Assembly (NCBI GenBank): GCA_024704175.1
Contig: CP085629.1
Coordinates: 4,898,001-4,962,000, forward strand
Source: Paenibacillus sp. P25
Lineage (GTDB): Bacteria; Bacillota; Bacilli; Paenibacillales; NBRC-103111
Direction: 5' to 3'
DNA length: 64,000 bases
Positions within the stretch are counted from its first letter, which is position 1. Each line of letters starts with the position of its first letter. A program made the translations under genes and the position numbers. The notes beneath the pieces are model-generated. The model saw only the letters and a list, made by a program, of their open reading frames with translations, was not told where the DNA came from and searched no databases. This document shows positions 38,764 to 48,886 of the stretch, in pieces.

Positions 38764-40401
38764 TTACTTTTTCATTTTATCATAAGCTTGCTGATAAATT
38801 TGCAGGAAACGGTCGACATTCAAATTTTTAAATCCGGCCAAATAGGCGTCCCAGCCGCTGTCGATATCTTTCGCCCCCGTGACGAACTGCAGCATGTTTT
38901 CCTCCACGTATTTCTTAATGTTCGTCTTGAGGAGAGCCGCTTCCGTATTCGATGCCTCGTCCAGATAGATCACTTTCGGGAGCACCTCCTTCGGCTGATG
39001 TCCGTCGTACAGCCTGGTGGCTTCGAACAATCTTCTTTCATAACCGGCGGGATCCTTCACATCCATCGGCGCCGCCCAGGAGGAGCGGTAATCCTTCGTC
39101 TTTACGAAGGGCCCGATTTCCCCACCTGTTATTCAGCGGCTTCTCTCCGGACGGCCGCTGAATCGGCACATACTTGGCCGGCTTGCCGTCCAAGCCGATA
39201 TCGTTAGGCCCAGCGTCGTTCCAGTTCACGCCCTTCTCGCCCATCGACGCCAGCGTCGTGCCTTCTTCCGATGCCAAATAATCGGCCAGCTTGATAAGCG
39301 CGATTTGCTTCTCCGGCGTCGCCTTGTTCGTGATGGCGAAGTTGAATCCGTCGATGAATTGCGACGTCGTGGCGAGCTGAACTCCCTGCGGCCCGGTTAA
39401 CGGGGGACGGGGTCATAATTTTTTTGCAGCGGATTCGCGCCGATATCGATGAAAATGGCAGGGTGCATCCCCGCGCCGGCTCCCAGCAGCGTTACATCCG
39501 TCCGGTTCCCGAGCCGCTTGTAAGCATCGGCATTCTGCGTAAACGCTCCTTGATCGATCAAGCCTTCTTTGTAAAGCGAGGCAATGTATTTCAAGCCTTC
39601 CTTCCACTCCGGCTGCATGGCGGCCACATCCAGCTTGCCGTTATTCAGCCGCAAATACGTCGAATCGTCGTTGTAGATAAAGGCGTTCATCAAAAATGCA
39701 GTGACATGCGTGCCGTACGTTTCATTGGCTCCGCTGAGCGGCACTTCGTCTTTCTTGCCGTTGCCGTTCGGATCCTGATTCTTAAATGCCTCAAGCACCT
39801 TCTTGAATTCGTCCGTCGTCTTCGGCATCGAAAGCCCGAGCTTCTGCAGCCATGCCGAGTTGATCCACATTTTGGACGGGAAGGAGCAGTGGTAGCATTC
39901 GTTGATGGCCGAAAGTCCGTAGATGTTGCCGTCCGGTGAGGTCAGCGCCGCCTTTTCATACGGGATGGTTTCCAGGTTCTTCTTTAGAGTCGGCGCATAT
40001 TGATCGATAAGCTTATTAAGCGGGACAAGCACGCCCTGCTGCCCGTATTTCATTAAATCCGAAGGGGTGAACTCATCCACCCACGTCTGCGTCATGAAGG
40101 CATCCGGATAGTCGCCGCTCGAAAGCGACAGTCGCCTCTTCTCTTTGGCGGCGTCGTACGGCGTGACGGTCCATTCAATTCGGATCCCCAGCTTATCCTC
40201 CACCAGCTTCGTAAATTTATTGGTTTTGTAGTCTGTATTCGGATCTTGAGGCGCGAAAATCGTAACCGTCACCGGCCCTGAGGAAGACTCCGTGGAGTCG
40301 CCGCCTGCCGGCTGTTTCGCGCTGTTGTCTCCGGAGCAACCGCTAACTGCGGCGGCTCCAATTAAGCAAACGGTGAATACGGATACCATCCTTTTTCTCA
40401 T
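38764..40401 (-). CDS. LplA-like sugar-binding lipoprotein (two frameshifts)
   Basis: A family-1 extracellular solute-binding protein of about 545 residues. Signal peptide with lipobox VSGC (AAAVSGCSGDN), then VTVTIFAPQDPNTDYKTNKF and the binding-protein pattern SSGDYPDAFM, NECYHCSFPSKMWINSAWLQKLGL. The frame changes near 39405 (one C lost) and 39115 (one G extra); repaired segments read PLTGPQGVQLATTSQF and WEIGPFVKTKDY. Belongs to the long LplA type typical of Paenibacillus oligosaccharide importers. Feeds the two permeases encoded upstream; the ATPase must come from elsewhere. Confidence 0.83.
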
Positions 40402-40505
40402 TCGGATAACCTCCCTTGGTTTGTAAAAAGGCCATGTTATCGCTTTCTTTATTCTATCATCTGCAGAAACATCCCCCTATCGGAATTGCGAAATTCGTAA
40501 GTGGG

Positions 40506-41420
40506 CTAGCCTTTGATCGAACCGATCATCATGCCTTGGACAAAATGCTTTTGAACGAAAGGGTAAATGATCAGAACGGGCAAGCTCGCAACTACGATCA
40601 GCGAATATTTCATCAGATCCTTCATCCCCTGCCTGGCGAGCATTTCCTGCAAATTCGAATTGTTGCCCGCCTCCGTGTTGAGGATCAGAATGTTCCTCAG
40701 CACGAGCTGAAGCGGAAATAACGCCTGCGATTTCAAATAAATCAGCGCATCGAAATACGCATTCCATTGGCCCACGGCGTACATCAGCACCATTACGGCC
40801 ATGATCGGCTTGGACAAGGGGAGCACGATCCGAATCAGAAAATTCATATCGCTGCAGCCGTCGAGCTCCGCCGCTTCCGCCAGCTCATCGGGGATCGTCG
40901 TCTGGAAGAAGGTCCGGGCAATAATAATCTGCCAAACGGCCAGCGCCTGCGGAAGCAAGAGAGCCCATCTCGTATCGATCATGTGCAGCTGTTTGACCAC
41001 CAGATATAGCGGGATGAGCCCGCCGGAGAACAGCATCGTGAAGGCGATAAGCAGCATCAGGACATGGCGTCCGTAGAAGCTTTTTCTGGATAACGGGTAG
41101 GCGATCATGACGGTCAGCACGACACTGATGACGGTACCGAGTACGGTATACACGATCGAATTCCAATAACCGAGCCAAATCTGGTTGTTGTTGAACACCG
41201 CTTTGTAGCCCATGAGCGTCGGATGGACCGGCCATATGCCCACCTTGCCCGAGGTTACGTCCAGGGGACTACTGAACGAAGCGCTTAGAATGCAGCAGCG
41301 CGGAACCAGAATGATAAGCAATACCGTGGCCAGAAACACATAGATGGCTCCCAAAAACAACCGGTCTCCGTACGATTCCCGAATGACGGCACCGGACCGT
41401 CCGCTTGAGTGCAAGATCAA
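40506..41420 (-). CDS. LplC-like carbohydrate ABC permease
   Basis: Intact 304-residue MalG-type inner-membrane permease with six hydrophobic helices and the ATPase-coupling EAA loop ELAEAAELDGCSDMNFLIRIVLPLSKP. The C-terminus ends GMMIGSIKG as in the LplC group. TTG 41420 is the likely start, with GGGGGAG just upstream. The loop after helix 1 (LVPRCCILSASFSSP) carries an unusual CC pair. Twelve bases downstream of the partner permease, so cotranscribed. Confidence 0.88.
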   Translation of the reverse strand: MILHSSGRSGAVIRESYGDRLFLGAIYVFLATVLLIILVPRCCILSASFSSPLDVTSGKVGIWPVHPTLMGYKAVFNNNQIWLGYWNSIVYTVLGTVISVVLTVMIAYPLSRKSFYGRHVLMLLIAFTMLFSGGLIPLYLVVKQLHMIDTRWALLLPQALAVWQIIIARTFFQTTIPDELAEAAELDGCSDMNFLIRIVLPLSKPIMAVMVLMYAVGQWNAYFDALIYLKSQALFPLQLVLRNILILNTEAGNNSNLQEMLARQGMKDLMKYSLIVVASLPVLIIYPFVQKHFVQGMMIGSIKG

Positions 41421-41432
41421 GTTACTCCCCCT

Positions 41433-42395
41433 TTACCACAAGCTGTTGCTCGAAATGCGCTTGGCGATGAAATTGACGATCAGCAGCAAAATCAGATTGA
41501 CGACGGAATTGAACAGTCCCACGGCGGCCCCGAAGCTGAAGTTGGAATCCAGCGGCCCCATCTTGTACACATAAGTTGAAATGACCTCGGAGGAGCCCGC
41601 ATTCAGCGGATTTTGCATCAGGTAAATTTTCTCGAAGCCGACCTGCATTATATTGCCGACGTTCAGAATGAGCAGAATCGTCGCGGTCGGCAGAATGCCG
41701 GGAAGATCGACGTTCACGATTTTCTGTAAGCGTGACGCCCCGTCCACTTTGGTCGCCTCGTACAAATGCGGATCGATCCCGGACAAGGCGGCCAAATAGA
41801 TGACCGCACCGTAGCCTACGTTCTGCCACAGATCGGACCATACGTAGATGGATTTGAAGTACGCCGGAATCCCCAGAAAATTAGGCATCTCCGCTCCGAA
41901 GGCGTGCATGATCGTTTTTACGATGCCTGTCGTCGGTGAGAGCGCTATCATAATGATCGATACCATAATGACCGTCGAGATGAAATACGGCGCATACGTC
42001 ACGAGCTGAACCGTTCGTTTGAACAGTCCGCCACGTATTTCGTTGAGCGCAAGCGCCAGGATGATGGGACCCGGAAAACCAACCGCCAGATGATACAAGC
42101 TGATGCCGAGCGTATTCTTCATTAAGATGCCGAAATACGGATTGTGGAAAAATAAATTGAAGTACTTAAAGCCCGCCCAAGAGCTTCCCCATATGCCTTT
42201 CACGACATTGTAATCCTTAAAGGCCATCGCCACGCCGAACATCGGAATGTACTTAAAGATCACCAAATTAGCCAAGGGAAGTAAGATGAGCAGATAAAAC
42301 TGCCAATGGCGCCGGATCTTTTTCCAGGCGGTTTTCTCCCGCCTGACGGCAGACCGGGCCCGGGAGGCATCCCCCTGAGCTGGAAGCGCATTCAT
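41433..42395 (-). CDS. LplB-like carbohydrate ABC permease
   Basis: Intact 320-residue MalF-type permease: FYLLILLPLANLVIFKYIPMFGVAMAFKDYN at the first helix and EAA loop LSGIDPHLYEATKVDGASRLQKIVNVDLPG. ATG 42395 follows AAAGGTGGGACAAAA. First gene of the operon permease-permease-binding protein-GH95-esterase. The upstream 285-bp gap carries inverted and direct repeats that may be the regulator's sites. Confidence 0.9.
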   Translation of the reverse strand: MNALPAQGDASRARSAVRREKTAWKKIRRHWQFYLLILLPLANLVIFKYIPMFGVAMAFKDYNVVKGIWGSSWAGFKYFNLFFHNPYFGILMKNTLGISLYHLAVGFPGPIILALALNEIRGGLFKRTVQLVTYAPYFISTVIMVSIIMIALSPTTGIVKTIMHAFGAEMPNFLGIPAYFKSIYVWSDLWQNVGYGAVIYLAALSGIDPHLYEATKVDGASRLQKIVNVDLPGILPTATILLILNVGNIMQVGFEKIYLMQNPLNAGSSEVISTYVYKMGPLDSNFSFGAAVGLFNSVVNLILLLIVNFIAKRISSNSLW

Positions 42396-42487
42396 TTTTG
42401 TCCCACCTTTCATCGGATTTGCCAAGGACATCGTACAACGTACACCGCGTCATCGGCTAGAAACAGTTTTCCGCGAGGGGACATTTT

Positions 42488-42538
42488 CGGTAAAACGGCA
42501 GGGGTACACTTGCTCCGCACCGTACAGCTGCGGTAAAA
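42488..42538. promoter_or_regulatory. Direct repeats CGGTAAAA, 43 bp apart
   Basis: CGGTAAAA occurs at 42488 and 42531 upstream of the glycan operon. The same 43-bp spacing is seen for the repeats before the AraC gene at 32.3 kb. Candidate AraC-type sites. Confidence 0.35.
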
Positions 42539-42562
42539 TGCACCAGAATAAACGGCTATGCC

Positions 42563-42581
42563 GTCCTTGTCTTGCAAGGAC
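42563..42581. promoter_or_regulatory. Inverted repeat upstream of the glycan operon
   Basis: GTCCTTG-TCTTG-CAAGGAC is a perfect 7-bp inverted repeat with a 5-bp spacer, 170 bp upstream of the first permease gene. Operator or short hairpin. Confidence 0.35.
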
Positions 42582-42642
42582 CAGCGCGTTTATCAAGGCC
42601 CGTGCGAAGCTATAAGCCCGCAAAACTTATAAAGTTTATCAA

Positions 42643-42674
42643 CCGAAAAAACCGCTTGCCATCAAGCGGTTTCA
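42643..42674 (-). terminator. Terminator of the AraC sensor gene
   Basis: On the minus strand AAACCGCTTG-ATGG-CAAGCGGTTT is followed by TTTTCGG, seven bases beyond the regulator's stop. Confidence 0.88.
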
Positions 42675-42680
42675 GGTGTG

Positions 42681-44939
42681 CTATTTCGTCTGCGATTCGT
42701 CTGCCGCGGCGATGGTTCGATAGACGCTCGGCGGTGCCCCGGTCGCCCTCTTGAAGGCGCGCCGGAATGCATGAGCGCTGTTATAGCCGACCCTCTCGGC
42801 AATTTCCTCAATCGTATGCTGTCCCGAGGACAGGAGTTCAGCCGCGCGCTGAATGCGAAGCTTCTCAAGATAGACGGAGAAATTTTCGCCCACTTGTTCT
42901 TTGAACACTTGAGATATGTATTTTTCCGGCGACTGAACATGGTCGGCCGCCGCAGCGAGGCTTAACTGAGAAGAGGAATAGTTCGTTTGCAGGTACGCAA
43001 TCAGCCGCTCCGTCAACGTTTGGTCTTTATGCTGTCCTGACCCTGCGCTTTCGCATAAAGCCCGGAACACCTGCTCCGCCGCTTCCCGGACAAGCTCCGG
43101 ACTTTCCTGCGGACTGATTCGCTGCGCCAGCTCCTGAAGCCGGCGGGAAGCCTCCGTATTCCGGATTTGCGTGATCAGCTTGTATGCCGTCCCCTTAAGC
43201 TCGAAGGCCAGTTGCTTGAACATTTCGCCGGACACCTGGCGTACCGATATGTTTTCTTCGTAGATCCGTTCCAATATGGCGCCGACCTCGGCCCAATCCC
43301 CGCTTTTCGCCGAAGCCATGAGGCGCATCTCCAAGTCGATCGGGTAGTACAAGCTGCCCATTTCCGCAGGAAGCTGTTCATACCATACGATTTTGGAAGG
43401 GGAGGACAGGGCGTGCTCCATGGCTTGCCGAGCTTCATAATACGACCGGTATACATCCGTCAGCGCTTGAAAGCCGCCTCCCACCGAAATTGAAATGCGG
43501 ATCCCGTATTGCTGATTCAAAAGATTCGCCAGCTGGTGGAGACTGCCGTTCAAGCTATGGAGCTCATCCCGCTCCGGCGGCCGGGCGCTGGTCCATAGGA
43601 GGGCGAGCTGATCCGTTCGGTCGTCGCCGATGACGATCTGCTGTCCAAACAGCTCCTCCACTACCTTGCGAATGATCAGGCGGGATACGTTCATTTGATG
43701 AATATCCTCCTGCTGCAGCCGGCTCAAGCCGTGAACGTGGAGGAGGCAAACATAGCCGTTCGGACCCTGGAAGCGTATTCCTAACTGCTCATGGGCATAC
43801 TCGTCTTCTTGATCGGCAGGCTTGCCCGAAAGGAGCCGCCCGATATACGCTTCCCGAAGCACAGGCAGCTGCCTCGACATGTCCTCTTCCAAGGCTCTGT
43901 AGTTCCGGATCAGCTGAGTCACGTTGCCTTTCAGAAAATCAAAGCCGTTCTTGCCCGAAGTATCGCTGCCTGCGCCGATATAATCCCTTAGGAGCGAGGC
44001 CAGCTCGTTCAGCGGAGCGCTGTTCCGGTACGAAAACAATAAAGCGATGACCAGGCTGACGGCGGTCGTTATCATCAGTATATATACCGTTACATTGCGG
44101 ATATAGAGCGCCTTGCCCAGCACCTTGCTCTTGGATAGGCCGGCCGTATACGTCCAGCCGTTATATTCGGATTTGGTTTGGATGAGCAGGGTGTCTTTCC
44201 CCGCCGCGGCTTCGCCATTTTCCCCTTGGTCCGGCATATCGCCATAGGAAGCGATGATTTGCCCCTTGGAGTCCGTTAAGCGGATCCACCCGCCGTATTC
44301 CGATGTATTGCGGCTAAGCAGCTTTTGAACCTCCCGCTCGTCAATCAAGATCACCAGCGTTGCCATGTCGTGCCCGAAGGAAATCGTATTGGCGTAGGTG
44401 ATAACGTTCAGCTCCTGCCCTTTCATGACAAACGGGCTGGATGGAATCATGTCATCCTGATGGATCTTGTCCAGAACCGCGGCTTTCCACTGCTCCATAG
44501 TCATCCCGTTATAGCGGAATAAACCGTAGAAGTCCTCAAGACGTACGTAGGGACCTTGAGGGGTTAAGATGAGATTGTTGGATTTGGTGTAAATGTAGAA
44601 GCTTAGAATCACATCGCTTGAGAAATGGTAAGGAGCGAGGCTTCGCCAAGCCTTCCAGGTGTTATACACGCCGGCGTCCATGCCGCCGCCGTTCACGTAA
44701 GTGCTGATTTCATCGTTGGTGGAAATTTCCCTGGATAAGCTTTGAATGCCCTGCATCAGGTGGTCCACAAAATCTTTGCTCTGGTTCAGCATCATCAGGC
44801 TTGTCTTCTCGGAGCTCTCCGTAATCGCACGGTCGGCCACCCGGTAGCTGATCGCACCGCTTAAGAGGGTTAGAACCAGAAAGAGAAGATAAGAGATCAG
44901 GAATTTTCGAAACAGACTGAATTGAAACTTTCCCTTCAT
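42681..44939 (-). CDS. Membrane-spanning AraC-family regulator with extracytoplasmic sensor
   Basis: Intact 752-residue one-component regulator. Helix LISYLLFLVLTLLSGAISYRV, an extracytoplasmic sensor region of about 260 residues (Cache-like), second helix VTVYILMITTAVSLVIALLFSYR, a cytoplasmic linker, and a C-terminal AraC domain with LSLAAAADHVQSPEKYISQVFKE and TIEEIAERVGYNSAHAFRRAFKRATGAPPSVYR. ATG 44939 has GGGAGG upstream. It directly precedes the LplB/LplC/LplA-GH95 operon in the same direction, the usual arrangement for a sugar-sensing activator of that operon. Confidence 0.9.
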   Translation of the reverse strand: MKGKFQFSLFRKFLISYLLFLVLTLLSGAISYRVADRAITESSEKTSLMMLNQSKDFVDHLMQGIQSLSREISTNDEISTYVNGGGMDAGVYNTWKAWRSLAPYHFSSDVILSFYIYTKSNNLILTPQGPYVRLEDFYGLFRYNGMTMEQWKAAVLDKIHQDDMIPSSPFVMKGQELNVITYANTISFGHDMATLVILIDEREVQKLLSRNTSEYGGWIRLTDSKGQIIASYGDMPDQGENGEAAAGKDTLLIQTKSEYNGWTYTAGLSKSKVLGKALYIRNVTVYILMITTAVSLVIALLFSYRNSAPLNELASLLRDYIGAGSDTSGKNGFDFLKGNVTQLIRNYRALEEDMSRQLPVLREAYIGRLLSGKPADQEDEYAHEQLGIRFQGPNGYVCLLHVHGLSRLQQEDIHQMNVSRLIIRKVVEELFGQQIVIGDDRTDQLALLWTSARPPERDELHSLNGSLHQLANLLNQQYGIRISISVGGGFQALTDVYRSYYEARQAMEHALSSPSKIVWYEQLPAEMGSLYYPIDLEMRLMASAKSGDWAEVGAILERIYEENISVRQVSGEMFKQLAFELKGTAYKLITQIRNTEASRRLQELAQRISPQESPELVREAAEQVFRALCESAGSGQHKDQTLTERLIAYLQTNYSSSQLSLAAAADHVQSPEKYISQVFKEQVGENFSVYLEKLRIQRAAELLSSGQHTIEEIAERVGYNSAHAFRRAFKRATGAPPSVYRTIAAADESQTK

Positions 44940-45124
44940 CGAGCTTCCTCCCATCCCGGGCATACCTGCAATGAAGTATGTTTCGCCGGGTAACTGCGAT
45001 TTCCTGCCTGTAAGCTTTAAGTTCGCATAACCCGGAAGGAAGGCCGAAATCAGCAATCGATAAGAAATGCCGAAAATGAAGGCATGCTATAGTAATTTCG
45101 TACCATATTTTTACAAGGAGCTGA

Positions 45125-45700
45125 ATGTTCATGGGGAATGTGATTTTAACCATGCAGATCTCGCTGGACGGCATCGTTTCGGACGAACATTTATGGATGA
45201 CGCTAAGCGAGGAAATACTCAGCGATTACTTGGAGTATTACAACACGGTGGATACGATTGTCGTTGGAAGCCATTCCTACGCCTCGCTGGCGCAATATTG
45301 GCAGCAGGCCGAGGATTCGTCCGATGCGCTGGAACGGGCTATCGCCCGACGTATCAACGAAATTCCCAAAGTGGTGATCTCCCGCTCCGCAGTGGATTTA
45401 GTATGGAGAAACTCGCAGCAAATGGTTGTGAAAGACCGTCATTCTCTAGCTCAGGAGCTGGAACAGCTGATAAAGCGCACGAATACGATTTCCGTCGAAA
45501 GCGGAGCCCGAACGTGGCGACTCTTTATCCAAGGCGAGCTGTTTGACGAGCTGTGGTCGCTTGTCCATCCCGTCATCGCATCGCGGGGTGAAAGATTGTT
45601 TGCCCTGGCCGAACAGCGACTTCCCCTTCATTTGAAAAATACGAAAACGTATGCAAACGGCGTGGCAGGCTTGTACTATCAAAAACAGCCGGTACGGTAG
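45125..45700 (+). CDS. Dihydrofolate reductase-like (RibD C-terminal) protein
   Basis: 191 residues resembling the DHFR/RibD C-terminal fold: VILTMQISLDGIVSDEHLW at the N-terminus, DTIVVGSHSYASL, and WSLVHPVIASRGERLF near the end. Such proteins bind NADPH but their reactions are mostly unknown. AAGGAG lies four bases before ATG 45125 and ten before ATG 45131, so the start is one of these two. Divergent from the AraC sensor gene. Confidence 0.82.
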   Translation: MFMGNVILTMQISLDGIVSDEHLWMTLSEEILSDYLEYYNTVDTIVVGSHSYASLAQYWQQAEDSSDALERAIARRINEIPKVVISRSAVDLVWRNSQQMVVKDRHSLAQELEQLIKRTNTISVESGARTWRLFIQGELFDELWSLVHPVIASRGERLFALAEQRLPLHLKNTKTYANGVAGLYYQKQPVR

Positions 45701-45705
45701 ACAGG

Positions 45706-45736
45706 AAAAGTCAGCCTTCCTTCGGCTGACTTTTTT
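45706..45736 (+). terminator. Terminator of the DHFR-like gene
   Basis: AAAAGTCAGCC-N7-GGCTGACTTTT followed by TT, six bases after the stop codon. Confidence 0.85.
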
Positions 45737-45803
45737 CCTATGGCATATAAAACTACTGTTATCGTAAACGCTTAATTTATTCCGTGCTGCATTTCAGCCG
45801 CAT

Positions 45804-45830
45804 AGAAAAAAGGAGCCCGGAGGCTCCCTT
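45804..45830 (-). terminator. Terminator of the MFS efflux gene
   Basis: On the minus strand GGAGCC-TCCG-GGCTCC is followed by TTTTTTCTATG, ten bases beyond the transporter stop. Confidence 0.82.
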
Positions 45831-45839
45831 CTTGAAATA

Positions 45840-47275
45840 TCAATGCGACGGGTTCATAGCCCCGTGCTTCACAACGACGCGGCGGATGAAGAACGCCATA
45901 GCCAAACCGATCAGCGTGACGATCATCGCAAACAGGAACACGTTCTGAGAAGCGAAGGTCATCGCATTGGCTTTTTCCGCCAGGTTGTTCGGCGCGGCGG
46001 AGTTATGCAGATATTTCTCCATGCCGTTCGTCAGAATGCTGATCGCAATCGCCGTACCAATCGCACCTGCGACCTGCTGCAGCGTGTTCATCACCGCCGT
46101 ACCGTGCGGATACAGCTCCGGCGGCGACTGGTTGAGGCCATTCGTTTGCGACGGCATCCACACCATGGAGATCCCGACCATCAGGCCGATATGCAGGGCG
46201 ACGATAAAGGCGACCGAAGACGCCGGCGTAATGCCGGAGAAAAACCACAGCATCGCAGCGACGATAATGAGACCGGGAATAACCAGCCACTTCGGCCCGT
46301 ATTTGTCGAACAGCCGCCCCATGCGCGGCGACAGGAGACCGTTCAGCGCGCTGCCCGGCAGCAGCATGAGTCCGGCGGCGAACGCGGACAGCCTCATGCC
46401 GTTCTGCAGATACATCGGCAGGATGATCATGCTCGACAGGATGATCATCATACACGACAGAACCAGAAGCGACCCTACGATAAACATCGGGTACTTGAAG
46501 ACCCGCAGGTTCATCATCGGCTCACGCATAAAGATTTGACGCAGTGCGAACAGAACGAGTGCGACCAGTCCGATGACGATGAAGGCGATCACGACCGGGT
46601 TCGCCCAGCCTTCCCCGCCTTCGCCCGCCTTGCTGAAGCCGAAGACCACGCTCCCGAAGCCGATCGTGGACAAGACGACGGACAAGAAATCGATGCGGGG
46701 CTTTGTCACTTCCGTGACATTCTCCAAGTTCTTCAGGCCTACCAGCAGGCCAATGATCAGAAACGGCGGCGACAGCCAGAAGATATAATGCCATGATAAA
46801 TATTCGATCAGAAGCCCCGCTACCGTCGGGCCGGTAGCCGGAGCGAACATAATGACGAGACCGACGAAGCCCATCGCCGCCCCCCGCTTCTCCGGAGGAT
46901 AAACGACCAGGATCGTATTGAACATGAGCGGAATCAAGAGGCCCATGCCGGCCGCCTGCAGCACGCGGGCAACCATCAGCATTTCGAAGTTGAATGCGAG
47001 CGCCGCGATGAGGGTGCCGACAATCGAGCTTACCACCGAGCCGATGAACAGGTTCGCCTCGTCGTGAACCACTGCAGCAGCGGCCCGGTCATCGGCATCA
47101 GAATGCCGAGCGTCAGCAGGAAGCCAGTCGTCAGCCACTGCGCGGTCGCGGCCGAAATCTGGAACACGTTCATCAAATTACTGATCGCGATGTTAAGGGC
47201 CGTCTCACTGAACATGCCGACGAAGCCGCATATAAGCAGCGACGCCATAATGGCACGCGTATTGTATTGCTTCAT
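45840..47275 (-). CDS. DHA2/EmrB-QacA-type multidrug MFS transporter (one frameshift)
   Basis: A 14-helix drug-proton antiporter of about 478 residues: QWLTTGFLLTLGILMP (DHA2 motif D1 region), ARVLQAAGMGLLIPLMFNTI, PPEKRGAAMGFVGLVIMFAPATGPTVAGLL (motif C). ATG 47275 has only a weak ribosome site (GAGAGGGATG). The frame changes near 47065 (one base lost; repair FTTRRNLFIGSVVSS). Divergent from the WYL regulator, a common layout for a regulated efflux pump. Substrates cannot be predicted. Confidence 0.87.
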
Positions 47276-47541
47276 TACGGTAACACATCCCTCTCCACTA
47301 ATCTCTTATCTATGCGAGACCATTAATTCGGGTCTGCTATCTGTTACAATAATGTTTACAGTTCCGGAAGTCAATACTTTGAACCTAATTTATTTGTAAA
47401 GATACGCCCGTTTACCTGATCCGCCAACATAGCATATTACATTATTAACCTCAGGGGGTGATAAATATTTATTTTAATTAACATTTCCGGCGGATTATAC
47501 TCTTTGTACATACTGACGCAATATGTTTCCGAGGTGACTGC

Positions 47542-48445
47542 ATGCAGATCAATAGACTGTTTGAAATCGTATATCTCTTACTGAGCAGGAAACGGATAAC
47601 CGCCAAGGAATTGGCGGAGCATTGCGAGGTCTCTGTAAGAACCATCCTGCGCGATTTGGAGACCTTATCGGCCGCGGGCATACCCGTTTATACCGTTCAG
47701 GGCAAGGGCGGCGGCATCTCGCCGCTGGATCGTTATGTTCTGAATAAAGCTCTGCTTTCCGAGGAAGAGCAGCAAGCACGTTTTATTTGCCCTGCAAAGC
47801 CTGTCTTCTACGAATCAAGTGGATGTCGGCGGGATCCTGGCGAAGCTCCGAGCTCTTTTTAATAAAACCGGAAGCAGCTGGATAGAAGTGGATTTTTCGC
47901 CTTGGGGTGGCCGGGAACCGGACCGTGAACGATTTGAAATCCTGAGAGAAGCCATCATCGGGAAGCAAGCCATTTCCTTTACTTACATAACCCCCTACGG
48001 TGATGGGACATCAAGAACAGCCTATCCGTTCAAGCTGGTATTTAAAGCGAAGGCATGGTATCTGCAAGGCTATTGTCTTGGACAAGAGGATTTCCGGACG
48101 TTCAAAATCACCAGAATGCACCAAATTGAGAGGTTGGCGGAGAGCTGTCCGGACCAGCCGCCCGATCCCCCGCCTATCGAGTTTTCGGCTGAGACGGCCT
48201 ATCCTCACGTTCATTTGAAGCTGAGGTTTGCTCCGGAGGCGGCGTACAAGGTTTACGATGAATTCAGTCCGGGAGACATCACCCCCATCGAAGACGGCTC
48301 GCCGCTGGTATCCGTAAGATTGCCGGATGATGACTGGCTCTATGGCTTTCTTCTATCCTTCGGAACGTCGGCCCGCATCTTGGAACCGCGCCATGTCCAT
48401 GACAAATTGCTTGAAAAGCTGGAGGCCATCAAAAAAATTCCATAG
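47542..48445 (+). CDS. HTH-WYL transcriptional regulator, YafY-type (one frameshift)
   Basis: A regulator of about 300 residues. N-terminal HTH_11 domain INRLFEIVYLLLSRKRITAKELAEHCEVSVRTILRDLETLSAAGIPV, then YTVQGKGGGISPLDRYVL, and a WYL domain with AISFTYITPYGDG, YPFKLVFKAKAWYLQGYC and FRTFKITRM. Such regulators sense nucleotides or ssDNA ends or small effectors. ATG 47542 follows GAGGTGACTGC. The frame changes near 47775 (one extra G; repair EEQQHVLFALQSLSS). Divergent from the efflux pump, its likely target. Confidence 0.85.
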
Positions 48446-48508
48446 CCGGCACATACCATGACAAACTGTTGTCATATTTGGAATGCTACGATCGGGAGGT
48501 GAGCAACC

Positions 48509-48886
48509 ATAGAAGATTTCTATGATGTGCTGGCCGGGCATGGCATGAGGATGAGCGATGCCCGCAGGCAAGCCTATGCCGAAGCCTATGCCCGCCCGGG
48601 CGCGTTGAAAGCGGGGTTTGATTTGTACCGGTCTTTCCCGGAGGACGAACAAGATAATGCCGCGTCAAGGCATGTGACGGTATCTAAGCCCATTCTCTAC
48701 CTGCGGGGAGCAGACGAGCCTGTCCATATCGAAGCCTATCTCGCAGGATTTAGGGAACACGGCCTGCACAATATCGAAGCGAAGATCATCGAACGTTGCG
48801 GCCATTTTTCGGCGGAAGAACAACCGGAGAAAGTCGCTTTAGCGATCAAGGAGTTTATCGGTAATCACCCGGTCATTTTTCCTTAA
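48509..48886 (+). pseudogene. C-terminal fragment of an alpha/beta hydrolase
   Basis: 125 residues matching only the cap and C-terminal part of an epoxide-hydrolase-like alpha/beta hydrolase: KPILYLRGADEPVHIEAYL (acid strand) and IIERCGHFSAEEQPEKVALAIKEF (catalytic His). The nucleophile elbow is missing, so it cannot be active alone. A perfect ribosome site, GGGAGGTGA, precedes an ATA at 48509 where ATG would be expected; the next start in frame is GTG 48527. Either a decayed gene or a sequencing error in a short reading frame. It follows the WYL regulator by 63 bp. Confidence 0.6.

Noticed and set aside
45763..45776. CGTAAACGCTTAAT, a partial catabolite-responsive element
   Set aside because: It lies between the ends of two convergent genes, where a promoter operator has no target, and matches the consensus only in part.
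45843..46796. A 317-codon plus-strand frame opposite the MFS transporter, very rich in Arg, His and Asp
   Set aside because: Its composition is the reverse complement of hydrophobic transmembrane codons; the transporter on the minus strand is certain.
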